From contig NC_014100.1 of assembly GCF_000092285.1 (NCBI RefSeq), forward strand, positions 992,001 to 1,056,000: 64,000 nt of DNA, in the 5' to 3' direction. Both the position numbers and the translations under genes were made by a program. Position 1 is the first letter of the stretch. Every line of letters begins with the position of its first letter. Shown piece by piece: positions 1 through 7,431 of the stretch. This stretch comes from Caulobacter segnis ATCC 21756. GTDB lineage: Bacteria; Pseudomonadota; Alphaproteobacteria; Caulobacterales; Caulobacteraceae. The notes beneath the pieces are model-generated. The model searched no databases. It was not told the DNA's origin and saw only the letters and a list, made by a program, of their open reading frames with translations.

Positions 1-1
1 G

Positions 2-250
2 CTGGCTCCGCAGGGCTACGCCGCCTTCGGCAACCTCTCGAGCATCAAGGACGGCAACCCCGAGAACGACTGGGAAGCGATGCTCAAGGAGCTGCTGGCC
101 GACAACGAGACGGTGATCCGCACCCTGCGCGACAGCTTCCCGGTCGCCGACGACGCCGGCGACGAGGCCACGGCCGACCTGTTCACCCAGCGCCTGCAGG
201 CCCACGAGAAGCACGCCTGGATGCTTCGCTCCACCCTCGGCGGCAAGTAG
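2..250 (+). CDS. dps: Dps family DNA-binding ferritin-like protein, C-terminal part
   Basis: Only the last 82 codons are in the window; the start lies to the left. The reading frame beginning at base 2 encodes a helical segment (LAPQGYAAFGNLSSIKDG, then WEAMLKELLADNETVIRTLR, then QAHEKHAWMLRSTLGGK) that matches the last two helices of Dps ferritins. Dps forms a dodecamer that binds DNA and oxidises and stores iron, protecting DNA from peroxide. The ferroxidase residues lie in the missing N-terminal half, so activity cannot be judged. The next gene starts 17 bases downstream on the same strand, which could allow read-through, although no functional link is obvious. Confidence 0.85.
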   Translation: MAPQGYAAFGNLSSIKDGNPENDWEAMLKELLADNETVIRTLRDSFPVADDAGDEATADLFTQRLQAHEKHAWMLRSTLGGK

Positions 251-267
251 CCGTCAGAGGGGGCGGG

Positions 268-1503
268 GTGGGGACCCTGGACGCCTTTAAAGCTCACAAG
301 GCCGCCGCGACCCTGCTGGTCGTCGGCGGTCTTTGCGCGTGTTCGACCACGACCTACTACGTCGCCGCCGGCGAGGGACGCGAGGCGGGGCTGGTGCGCG
401 TGACCGGCAGCTTCAGCGACAAGGGCCTGGCCCGCTATGTCGCCGACTACGACCCGGCGATGCTGGCCCTGGCCAAGCGCCACGACCCGCGTCCGCACAA
501 GGATTACTGGGGCCGTGTCGAGGGCTGGGAGGTCATCGACCTCAAGGTCATTCCTCGATTGGGCGATCGCGCCCCCGACTTCGACGAGGCGCGGATCATC
601 AACGCGCTGCGCCCCGTCGCTCCGGACGGGCTGGAGGCGGCCAAGCCGTTCGTGCTGACCGGATCGGCCGACGCGCGGGCCAAGGCGTTGAAGTGCCTGA
701 CCCAGGCCGTCTATTACGAAGCGGGCTTCGAGCCGGGCGAGGGCCAGATGGCCGTGGCCCAGACGGTGATCAACCGGATGCGCCATCCGGGCTACCCAAA
801 GTCGATCTGCGGCGTGATCTACGAAGGCGCGGCGCGGGTCACGGGCTGCCAGTTCAGCTTCGCCTGCGACGGCTCCCTGGCCCGCGAGCCGGTTCCGACC
901 ATCTGGGCGAACGCCGAGGCCGTGGCGCGGCGCGCCCTCAAGGGCTTCGTGTTCAAGCCGGTCGGGACGGCCACCCACTACCACGCCGACTATGTGGCGC
1001 CGTACTGGGCGCCGACCCTGGTCAAGCTGAAGCAGTTCGGCCAGCACATCTTCTATCGCTGGACGGGACCGTCGGGGACGCTGGCGGCGTTCCGCGGGCG
1101 CTACTCAGGCAACGAGACGGTTTCGGCCGACATCCTGCTGGCCGCCGACCCGCGGACCCTGGAAGCCGCGCCGCCCGAGGTGCTGGCCGCCCAGGCCGGA
1201 CCCGCGGCGCCGTTGGCGACCGGCGCGGCGGCGCAGATGTTGGGCGTCGCGAACCTGGTCCTGCCCGAGGCCAAGCTGGTGACGGTGCCTGACGCCAACT
1301 CCCCGACGGGCGAGCGCGTCGTGGCGCAGGGCGTGGTGGCCGGCCGCCGCATTCCGACCGCCGACGAGATCGCGCGGATCAACAAGGCGCTGGAGGCGGT
1401 GACCGAACCCGCGCCACCCGCCGTCACGGCGCCGCCCGCGCCGCCCCCTCCGCCGCCAAAGCCGAAGCCCCGTCCGCCGAGTTTGCTGAATCCGCTGAAT
1501 TAG
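268..1503 (+). CDS. Cell wall hydrolase lipoprotein, SleB/Hydrolase_2 family
   Basis: 411 aa. The GTG start at 268 is preceded by a purine-rich AGAGGGGG stretch. The N-terminus has a hydrophobic segment ending in a lipobox-like LCAC, so Cys25 is probably lipidated. Residues about 135-250 carry the SleB-type lytic domain, seen as CLTQAVYYEAGFEPGEGQ, then VAQTVINRMRHPGYP, then CQFSFACDGS; the Glu of the YYEA segment is the likely catalytic acid. The family cleaves peptidoglycan, often in spore-cortex or cell-wall remodelling. The last 30 residues are almost only Pro, Ala and Lys, a linker or wall-spanning tail. The exact role in this organism is unknown. Confidence 0.85.
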   Translation: MGTLDAFKAHKAAATLLVVGGLCACSTTTYYVAAGEGREAGLVRVTGSFSDKGLARYVADYDPAMLALAKRHDPRPHKDYWGRVEGWEVIDLKVIPRLGDRAPDFDEARIINALRPVAPDGLEAAKPFVLTGSADARAKALKCLTQAVYYEAGFEPGEGQMAVAQTVINRMRHPGYPKSICGVIYEGAARVTGCQFSFACDGSLAREPVPTIWANAEAVARRALKGFVFKPVGTATHYHADYVAPYWAPTLVKLKQFGQHIFYRWTGPSGTLAAFRGRYSGNETVSADILLAADPRTLEAAPPEVLAAQAGPAAPLATGAAAQMLGVANLVLPEAKLVTVPDANSPTGERVVAQGVVAGRRIPTADEIARINKALEAVTEPAPPAVTAPPAPPPPPPKPKPRPPSLLNPLN

Positions 1504-1514
1504 AGGGAAGGGAA

Positions 1515-1641
1515 GCGCCCCCTCCGTCTCGTCGCTACGCGCCGATCCACCTCCCCCGCGCGCGGGGGAGGATGATCCTTCCTCCTCACCCGTGAAACGG
1601 GGGAGGTGGCGCGATGCGAAGCATCGTGACGGAGGGGGCGC
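1515..1641. repeat. Family A palindromic intergenic repeat, copy 1
   Basis: Begins GCGCCCCCTCCGTC and ends with the inverse GACGGAGGGGGCGC. Inside are further paired blocks (CCACCTCCCCCG with GGGGGAGGTGG, and CGATGCGAAGCATCG). It lies between the convergent ends of the cell-wall hydrolase and trxB, where it can form long hairpins in RNA from either strand. Confidence 0.9.
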
Positions 1642-1649
1642 TGCCTACC

Positions 1650-2657
1650 TCACCAAACCCCGATCTTGTTCGCTTCCGCGTGGCTGATCGGGTGGTGGGC
1701 CTTCTTGTGGTCTTCCTCGGCCAGGAAGCGGACGGCTTCCAGGGCGGCCATGCAGCCCATGCCGGCGGCGGTGACGGCCTGGCGGTAGACGTCGTCGGTG
1801 ACGTCGCCGGCGGCGTAGACGCCCTTGATCGCGGTCGAGGCCGTGCCCGGCTTGACCTTCAGATAGCCGCCGGGGCCCGTCTCCAGCTGGCCGGCGAACA
1901 GCTCCGACGAGGGCGCATGGCCGATGGCGATGAAGACGCCGTCGCAGGCCAGGTCCGTGGTGGCGCCGGTCTTGATGTTCTTCAGGCGCACGCCGGTCAC
2001 ACCCATCGGATCGGTGTCGCCCTTCACCTCGTCGATGACGCTGTCCCAGACCACCTCGATCTTCGGGTGGGCCAGCAGGCGCTCCTGCAGGATCTTCTCG
2101 GCGCGCAGTTCGTCCTTGCGGTGGACCAGGGTCACCTTGCTGGCGAAGCTGGTCAGGAACAGGGCCTCCTCGACGGCCGTGTTGCCGCCGCCGACCACCA
2201 CGACTTCCTTGTTGCGGTAGAAGAAGCCGTCGCAGGTGGCGCAGGCCGAAACGCCGAAGCCCTGGAACTTGCTCTCGCTCTCCAGGCCCAGCCACTTGGC
2301 CTGGGCGCCGGTGGCGATGATGATCGTCTCGGCGATCCAGTCCTGGCCGCTGTCGGTCTTGACCGTGAACGGGCGCTTGGAGAGGTCGACCGAGGTGACG
2401 ATGTCGTTGACCAGCTCGGTCCCGACATGCTCGGCCTGGGCGCGCATCTGGTCCATCAGCCAGGGGCCCTGGATGACGTCGGCGAAGCCCGGATAGTTCT
2501 CGACGTCCGTCGTGATGGTCAGCTGGCCGCCCGGCTGGATGCCGGCGATCAGCACGGGCTTGAGCAGCGCGCGCGCGGCGTAGATGGCGGCGGTGTAGCC
2601 GGCGGGACCCGATCCGATGATCAGGCAGCGGGTTTGGCGGGGAGCGGTCGTGGACAT
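1650..2657 (-). CDS. trxB: Thioredoxin-disulfide reductase
   Basis: 335 aa, the usual length for bacterial low-molecular-weight thioredoxin reductase. It moves electrons from NADPH through FAD to thioredoxin in the cytoplasm. Visible features: FAD-binding GSGPAG at residues 15-20, GGQLTITTDVENYPGF, the redox centre CATC at Cys139/Cys142, the NADPH-binding VVVGGGNTAVEE after residue 150, and the C-terminal GVYAAGDV FAD motif. The ATG at 2657 gives the N-terminus expected for the family. It converges with the preceding gene across a family A repeat. Confidence 0.97.
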   Translation of the reverse strand: MSTTAPRQTRCLIIGSGPAGYTAAIYAARALLKPVLIAGIQPGGQLTITTDVENYPGFADVIQGPWLMDQMRAQAEHVGTELVNDIVTSVDLSKRPFTVKTDSGQDWIAETIIIATGAQAKWLGLESESKFQGFGVSACATCDGFFYRNKEVVVVGGGNTAVEEALFLTSFASKVTLVHRKDELRAEKILQERLLAHPKIEVVWDSVIDEVKGDTDPMGVTGVRLKNIKTGATTDLACDGVFIAIGHAPSSELFAGQLETGPGGYLKVKPGTASTAIKGVYAAGDVTDDVYRQAVTAAGMGCMAALEAVRFLAEEDHKKAHHPISHAEANKIGVW

Positions 2658-2803
2658 GGCGGATATCTAGGCGCGATTCCGCCTCCGCGCCAGATTGGCT
2701 CCCCTCCAGCGTGATCATGTCACGGTGAAGGTGCGTAGACATAACCCTGTTTTTGGTGTGGACTTCCATCTTAGTGGCGACAAAAGCCACCGGAGGAACA
2801 CTC

Positions 2804-3013
2804 ATGAAGCTCGGAGTCATGCTGGGCGTGGGTCTGGTCGTCCTGTTCGCGGGACTGGCCAATTTCTGGATCGGCGACGTCAAGCTGGGCTTGGCGCTGA
2901 TCGCGATCTTCGCCGCCCTGGCCGGCGTTTCCGCCCTTGTCGGCAAGCGCGAATACGAAGAACGGCGTGGCCGCCGGCCCAACCTCTCTGATTACGAGCC
3001 TCATCCCGAATAG
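2804..3013 (+). CDS. Small two-helix membrane protein, unknown function
   Basis: 69 aa starting at ATG 2804, chosen because GGAGG at 2792-2796 sits 7 bases upstream; a longer in-frame reading from 2753 has no such site. The protein has two adjacent hydrophobic stretches (LGVMLGVGLVVLFAGLANFW and LALIAIFAALAGVSALVG), then a charged tail (KREYEERRGRR, DYEPHPE) likely in the cytoplasm. No family recognised. It stands alone, divergent from trxB and followed by a family C repeat. Confidence 0.65.
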   Translation: MKLGVMLGVGLVVLFAGLANFWIGDVKLGLALIAIFAALAGVSALVGKREYEERRGRRPNLSDYEPHPE

Positions 3014-3032
3014 GGTTCTTCTCAACAGAACC

Positions 3033-3146
3033 CGTCATCCCGCGCTTTATGCGCGGGACCCATCTATCCGTCGCACGTGCGGCGCGAGATCGTTCTCTCT
3101 CGACTAAGCTGAACCATGGTTCCCGCGCATAAAGCGCGGGATGACG
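3033..3146. repeat. Family C palindromic repeat, copy 1
   Basis: Outer arms are CGTCATCCCGCGCTTTATGCG and its inverse, CGCATAAAGCGCGGGATGACG. About 70 bases separate them. The same arms recur at 55895-56009. It lies between the small membrane protein gene and pseI. Confidence 0.9.
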
Positions 3147-3242
3147 GTGTTTTTCCGTGGCGGATTCAGACCTGAAGAGATTGACGGCTCGTCCACCTTT
3201 GGCGGGTTAAGCTGGCGGCAACCACGTTTCCGGTGATCCGTC

Positions 3243-4295
3243 ATGTCCGCCCCCTTCATTGAAATAGATGGTCGCCGCATCGGCGCCGACTATCCGCCCT
3301 ATGTGATCTGCGAGCTGTCCGGCAACCACAACGGCAGCCTGGACCGCTGCCTGGAGATGGTCGACGCGGCGGCGGACACCGGCTGCGACGCGATCAAGAT
3401 CCAGACCTACACCGCCGACACCATCACGCTGGATGTCGACCGCCCCGAGTTCAAGATCCACGGCGGGCTGTGGGACGGCCGCACGCTGTACGAACTCTAC
3501 CAGGAAGCCCAGACGCCGTTCGAATGGCATGCGGCCATCTTCGAGCGCGCCCACAAGCGCGGCGTGACGATCTTCTCAAGCCCGTTCGACGAGACCGCCG
3601 TCGACCTGCTGGACGACCTGGGCGCGCCGGCCTTCAAGATCGCCTCGTTCGAGGCCGTCGACCTGCCGCTGATCAAATACGCCGCGTCCAAGGGCAAGCC
3701 GCTGATCATCTCGACCGGCATGGCCAATCTCGAGGAGATGAAGACCGCCCGCGACACCGCCCTGGCCGCCGGCGCGGCGGGCGTGCTGCTGCTGCACTGC
3801 GTGTCCAGCTATCCGGCGACCTTCGCCGACGCCAATGTGCGGACCGTGCCGGACATGGCCGCCCGCTTCGGCTGCCCGATCGGCCTGTCGGATCACACCC
3901 CGGGCACGGCCGCCTCGGTGGCGGCGGTGACCCTGGGCGCCTGCTGCGTCGAGAAGCACTTCACCCTGGCCCGCGCCGACGGCGGTCCCGACGCGGCCTT
4001 CAGCCTGGAGCCGGCTGAGTTCAAGGCCCTAGTCGACGACACCAAGAACGCCTGGGCCGCCCTGGGCGTCGCGCACTACGACGTGCTGGGCGCCGAGCGC
4101 GCCAACCTGCAGTTCCGCCGCTCGCTCTATGTCACCGCCGACGTCAAGGTGGGCCAGACCCTGAGCCGCGCCAATATCCGCTCGGTCCGCCCCGGCGCGG
4201 GGTTGCCGCCCGGCGAGCTCGACAAGGTGCTGGGCCGCCCGGCGACCCGCGACATCGCGCGCGGCGAACCGCTGGACTGGTCGATGGTCGGCTGA
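3243..4295 (+). CDS. pseI: Pseudaminic acid synthase (NeuB/PseI family)
   Basis: 350 aa, full length. It condenses a 6-deoxy-diacetamido-altrose sugar with phosphoenolpyruvate to make pseudaminic acid, a nonulosonate used to glycosylate flagellin. The N-terminal TIM barrel shows CELSGNHNGSLDRCLEMV, DAIKIQTYTADT, the stretch LYELYQEAQTPFEWH that is typical of PseI rather than sialate synthases, then FSSPFDETAVDLL, KIASFE and STGMANLEEM. The C-terminal SAF antifreeze-like domain starts near residue 285 (RRSLYVTADVKVGQ). PseF and PseG, which act in the same pathway, are encoded at 7.4-9.1 kb on the other strand. The NUDIX gene follows after 2 bases. A legionaminate role is possible but less likely. 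Confidence 0.9.
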   Translation: MSAPFIEIDGRRIGADYPPYVICELSGNHNGSLDRCLEMVDAAADTGCDAIKIQTYTADTITLDVDRPEFKIHGGLWDGRTLYELYQEAQTPFEWHAAIFERAHKRGVTIFSSPFDETAVDLLDDLGAPAFKIASFEAVDLPLIKYAASKGKPLIISTGMANLEEMKTARDTALAAGAAGVLLLHCVSSYPATFADANVRTVPDMAARFGCPIGLSDHTPGTAASVAAVTLGACCVEKHFTLARADGGPDAAFSLEPAEFKALVDDTKNAWAALGVAHYDVLGAERANLQFRRSLYVTADVKVGQTLSRANIRSVRPGAGLPPGELDKVLGRPATRDIARGEPLDWSMVG

Positions 4296-4297
4296 CC

Positions 4298-4726
4298 ATG
4301 GCCTACACCGTCGGGGTCTTCGCCACGGTTTTCGACGATCTGGGTCGCGTGCTGCTGGTGCGCCAGGCCTATGGCGAGCAGGCCTGGACGCAGCCTGGCG
4401 GCGGTCTGGACGTCGGCGAAACCCCGGTTGAGGGCGTGCTGCGCGAGATCCTGGAAGAGACGGGATGCACGGCCGAGGTGACCGGCTTCATAGGGACCTA
4501 CGTCTCGGTGTTCCGCTCCGACGTCGTGCTGCACTTCGAGGCTCGCATCGTCGAGCACGGCCAGCGGGAGCCGGACGACGAGATCGCCGCCCTGGGCTTC
4601 TTCGTCGCCGACGACCTTCCGAGCCACATGCGCGTCCATACCCGCGCGCGCGTCGGCGACGGCCTGGCCCGTCGCCGGAACGTCCTGCGCACCCTGACCT
4701 CGACTGACGCCTGGACAGACCTCTAG
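4298..4726 (+). CDS. NUDIX hydrolase
   Basis: 142 aa. A complete Nudix box is visible (GGLDVGETPVEGVLREIL followed by EETG), matching G-x5-E-x7-R-E-x2-E-E-x-G, the Mg-binding site that cleaves nucleoside diphosphates linked to another group. The start is 2 bases after the pseI stop, so the two genes are very probably co-transcribed and the enzyme may act on a nucleotide sugar or as a clean-up activity, but the substrate cannot be read from sequence. Its stop shares the bases CTAG (4723-4726) with the stop of the convergent metallohydrolase gene. Confidence 0.85.
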   Translation: MAYTVGVFATVFDDLGRVLLVRQAYGEQAWTQPGGGLDVGETPVEGVLREILEETGCTAEVTGFIGTYVSVFRSDVVLHFEARIVEHGQREPDDEIAALGFFVADDLPSHMRVHTRARVGDGLARRRNVLRTLTSTDAWTDL

Positions 4727-5583
4727 GCCGCCCGAGTCACGGGGATCCTCAAGAACACATTCCCCGCCGGCGTGGGATCGGGCAGGGCGCCGGCGCGGAT
4801 GTTCACCTGCAGCGAGGGCAGGATCAGGGTGGGCGCGGCCAGGGTCGCGTCGCGGGCCTGGCGCAGGGCCACGAAGTCGGCCTCCTCGACGCCGTCGTGG
4901 ACGTGGATGTTGCGGGCCCGCTCCTCGGCCACCGTGGTCTCCCAGCGATAGTCCGAGCGGCCCTCCGGCAGGTAGTCGTGGCCGACGAAGATCCGGGTCT
5001 CCGGCGGCAGGTCCAGGACCTTGCGGATGGAGCGATAGAGCGTGGCCGGGTCGCCGCCGGGGAAGTCGGCGCGGGCGGTGCCGTAGTCCGGCATGAACAG
5101 GGTGTCGCCGACGAAGGCCGCGTCGCCGATCAGATAGGTCAGGCACGCCGGCGTGTGGCCCGGCGTGTGCAGGGCGCCGATCGACAGCTCGCCCAGCGGC
5201 AGGGTGTCGCCCTCGTTCATCAGCACGTCGAACGCCGCGCCATTGGCGTCGGCGTCGGCTTCGAACACCGGGATGAAGGTCTTCTGCACCTCGACGATGC
5301 GGGCGCCGATCACGATCTTCGCGCCGGTCTCACCGCGGATGTAGTCGGCGGCCGACAGGTGGTCGGCGTGGGCGTGGGTCTCCAGCACATAGGCCAGCGT
5401 CAGGCCGCGCGCCTTGATCGCGTCGACAAGCGCGTCGGCGGACGTGGTCGAGAGCTTGCCGGCCTTGGGCTCGAAGTCGAGCACCGGGTCGATGATGGCC
5501 GCCACGCCGGTCGCGGGGTCGCTGACCAGGTAGCTGGCGGTGAAGGTGGCGGGATCGAAAAACGCTTGAACGTCGGGACGCAT
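4723..5583 (-). CDS. blh: MBL-fold hydrolase, Blh/persulfide dioxygenase type
   Basis: 286 aa. The start at 5583 is chosen because GGAGG (5592-5596) lies 8 bases upstream; an in-frame TTG five codons earlier falls on that site itself. The metallo-beta-lactamase fold is clear: THAHADHLSAAD metal-binding motif, HTPGHTPACLTYL, then FVGDTLFMPDYGTARADF and FVGHDYLPEGR. This set is typical of ETHE1-like persulfide dioxygenases and of Blh in bigR operons, which oxidise glutathione persulfide to sulfite and thiol. It is transcribed away from the ArsR regulator, rhodanese and exporter genes, which supports a role in removing reactive sulfur. Confidence 0.87.
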   Translation of the reverse strand: MRPDVQAFFDPATFTASYLVSDPATGVAAIIDPVLDFEPKAGKLSTTSADALVDAIKARGLTLAYVLETHAHADHLSAADYIRGETGAKIVIGARIVEVQKTFIPVFEADADANGAAFDVLMNEGDTLPLGELSIGALHTPGHTPACLTYLIGDAAFVGDTLFMPDYGTARADFPGGDPATLYRSIRKVLDLPPETRIFVGHDYLPEGRSDYRWETTVAEERARNIHVHDGVEEADFVALRQARDATLAAPTLILPSLQVNIRAGALPDPTPAGNVFLRIPVTRAA

Positions 5584-5623
5584 GGCTAGAGCCTCCAATC
5601 AGCACGGCCTTCATATAAGGACT

Positions 5624-5644
5624 TGCTAATTTAGCACAAGCTAA
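5624..5644. promoter_or_regulatory. Probable BigR-type operator in a divergent promoter
   Basis: TGCTAA-T-TTAGCA (5624-5636) is a perfect 13-base palindrome, and its right half is shared with a second inverted pair TTAGC-ACAA-GCTAA (5631-5644). This AT-rich patch lies between the divergent starts at 5583 and 5648. The second pair ends three bases before the ATG of the regulator gene, the placement expected for autorepression. Binding by the ArsR protein is inferred. Confidence 0.7.
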
Positions 5645-5647
5645 TAT

Positions 5648-6019
5648 ATGGCGCTCATGTTCGATCTCTCGCGTTTCGATGTCAGCCAGTTCGAGGCCAG
5701 CGCCGCGGAAGCCGCCAAGCTTCTGCGCGCCCTGGCCAACGAGCGCCGGCTGATGATCCTGTGCCAGCTCGCCGAGGGCGAACGGTCGGTGGGGCAACTG
5801 ACGCCCCTGGTCGGCCTGTCGCAATCGGCCCTCTCGCAGCACCTGGCGGTGCTTCGCGAGGAGGGCGTCGTGGCCGCGCGCCGCGAAGCCCAAACGGTCT
5901 GGTACCGGATCGCCGACCCCGCCGCCGTCAAGGTGGTGGGCGTCCTCGCGGAGATCTTCTGTCCCCCAGCAGAGAGCGCCGCCCATGACCACCGCCCAAC
6001 TGATCCCGCTGAAACCTGA
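5648..6019 (+). CDS. bigR: ArsR-family persulfide-sensing repressor (BigR/SqrR type)
   Basis: 123 aa winged-helix repressor. The DNA-reading helix is visible as VGLSQSALSQHLAVLREEG. Two cysteines, Cys39 (RRLMILCQLAEGE) and Cys105 (VLAEIFCPP), lie 66 residues apart, matching the sensor pair of SqrR/BigR that forms a tetrasulfide bridge when sulfane sulfur builds up and releases DNA. A metal-site His/Cys cluster of the arsenic or zinc sensors is not seen. No clear ribosome-binding site precedes ATG 5648, and a second ATG three codons later could be used. Its 3' end overlaps the rhodanese gene by 35 bases, so the genes form an operon. Confidence 0.88.
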   Translation: MALMFDLSRFDVSQFEASAAEAAKLLRALANERRLMILCQLAEGERSVGQLTPLVGLSQSALSQHLAVLREEGVVAARREAQTVWYRIADPAAVKVVGVLAEIFCPPAESAAHDHRPTDPAET

Positions 6020-6521
6020 AGACGCCGCCCAACGCGTCGCCGACGGCCGCGCCGTCCTCATCGACATTCGCGAGCCCGACGAGTTCGCCCGCCGCCGCGC
6101 GCGGGGCGCCCTGTCGCGTCCCGTCTCCACCCTGGCCGCCAAGGGCCTGGGCGCGCCCGACGCCCGGGAGGTGATCTTCACCTGCCGCTCGGGCATGCGC
6201 ACCGGCGCCCACGCCGGGGCCCTGGCCGCCGCCTGCGGGACGCGCGGCTATGTGCTGGACGGCGGGCTTGACGCCTGGGACGCCGCCGGCCTGCCCGTCG
6301 AGGTCGACGCCAAGGCGCCGCTGGAGATGATGCGCCAGGTGCAGATCGCCGCCGGCCTGCTGGTGCTGACCGGCGTGGTCCTGGGCCTGCTGGTCTCGCC
6401 GCTGTTCTTCGGGATCGCCGGCTTCGTCGGGGCGGGCCTGACCTTCGCCGGCGTCACCGGCTTCTGCGGCATGGCGCGCCTGTTGGCGCTGGCGCCCTGG
6501 AACCGTCCGGCGAGCGCGTGA
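5985..6521 (+). CDS. Rhodanese-domain membrane protein with DUF2892-like tail
   Basis: 178 aa. Residues 1-105 form a rhodanese domain with the active-site loop CRSGMR (Cys67), which carries sulfane sulfur as a persulfide. Residues about 110-165 hold two membrane segments (IAAGLLVLTGVVLGLLV and FGIAGFVGAGLTFAGVTG) followed by FCGMARLL, as in YgaP-type proteins. It starts inside the 3' end of the regulator gene and is followed 4 bases later by the TauE-like gene. The context suggests that it handles persulfide near the membrane and passes sulfur on to the oxidising and exporting partners. Confidence 0.88.
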   Translation: MTTAQLIPLKPEDAAQRVADGRAVLIDIREPDEFARRRARGALSRPVSTLAAKGLGAPDAREVIFTCRSGMRTGAHAGALAAACGTRGYVLDGGLDAWDAAGLPVEVDAKAPLEMMRQVQIAAGLLVLTGVVLGLLVSPLFFGIAGFVGAGLTFAGVTGFCGMARLLALAPWNRPASA

Positions 6522-6525
6522 GGTC

Positions 6526-7305
6526 ATGGACCCCGTCTGGACATACGGGGCCGCCGCCCTGAGCGGCGCGCTGGTCGCCCTGCTGCTGACCCTGTTCGGC
6601 GGCGGCGGCTCGGTGCTGGCCACGCCCCTGCTGCTCTATGTCGTCGGCCTGCGCGACGCCCACATGGCGATCGGCGCCTCGGCCGCGGCCGTGGCGGTCA
6701 ACGCCGCCGCCGGCCTGGCCGCCCAGGCGCGGGCGGGACGGGTGAAGTGGCCCTGCGCCCTGACCTTCGGCGCGCCGGGGCTGGTCGGCGCGCTGCTGGG
6801 CGCCCAGATCGCCAAGACCCTGCCGGCCCAGCATCTGCTGGCCTGGTTCGCCGTGGCCATGGCGGCGGTCGGGCTCTCGATGCTGCGCGCGCCGCGCTCG
6901 CCGGGCGACCCGGACGTGCGCATCGATCCGGCCAAGGCGATGAAGCTCGCGCCGATCGGCCTGCTGACCGGTCTGGCGGCCGGCTTCTTCGGCATCGGCG
7001 GCGGCTTCCTGATCGCGCCCGGCCTGATGGCCGCCACCGGCATGACCCTGGCCAACGCCGCGGCCTCGTCCCTGGTCTCGGTGACCCTGTTCGGGGCGGC
7101 CACCAGCGCCAGCTACGCCGCCTCGGGCCTGGTCGACTGGCCGGTGTTCCTGGCGGTGGTCGCGGGCGGCGGCGTCGGGGTGCTGGCGGGCGCGAAGCTG
7201 GCGCCGCTGATGGCCAGCCGGGTCCTGCTGGCGCGACGTCTATTCGCCGGCATGATCGTGGTGACGGCGGTCTATGTCGCGTGGCGAGCGGTGGGCGCAG
7301 GCTAA
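6526..7305 (+). CDS. TauE/SafE family sulfite or sulfur-anion exporter
   Basis: 259 aa, very hydrophobic, with about eight membrane segments and two related halves, each opening with a glycine-rich motif (FGGGGSVLATPLLLYVVG near residue 25, GFFGIGGGFLIAPGLMA near 155), the hallmark of the TauE/SafE family. The start is 4 bases after the rhodanese stop. Because the neighbouring Blh enzyme is expected to make sulfite, sulfite or a related anion is the probable export substrate, though the family also handles other sulfur compounds. A family B repeat follows and may end the transcript. Confidence 0.88.
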   Translation: MDPVWTYGAAALSGALVALLLTLFGGGGSVLATPLLLYVVGLRDAHMAIGASAAAVAVNAAAGLAAQARAGRVKWPCALTFGAPGLVGALLGAQIAKTLPAQHLLAWFAVAMAAVGLSMLRAPRSPGDPDVRIDPAKAMKLAPIGLLTGLAAGFFGIGGGFLIAPGLMAATGMTLANAAASSLVSVTLFGAATSASYAASGLVDWPVFLAVVAGGGVGVLAGAKLAPLMASRVLLARRLFAGMIVVTAVYVAWRAVGAG

Positions 7306-7313
7306 ATTCTCTC

Positions 7314-7411
7314 GTCATCCCGGGCGGCGAAGCCGACCCGGGACCCAGGGGCCAAGCGCGATGCGGCCGCCCCTGGGTCCCGGCTCTCCGCTACGCTGCG
7401 GCCGGGATGAC
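7314..7411. repeat. Family B palindromic repeat, copy 1
   Basis: Starts GTCATCCCGGGC and ends GCCGGGATGAC, with an inner pair CCGGGACCCAGGGG / CCCCTGGGTCCCGG. It sits between the convergent exporter and pseG genes. Confidence 0.9.
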
Positions 7412-7431
7412 GAAGGAACAGGGTTTCGAGG

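Noticed and set aside
1614-2714. 366-codon open frame on the + strand across trxB
   Set aside because: It is the antisense shadow of trxB, whose CATC and FAD motifs are intact on the other strand.
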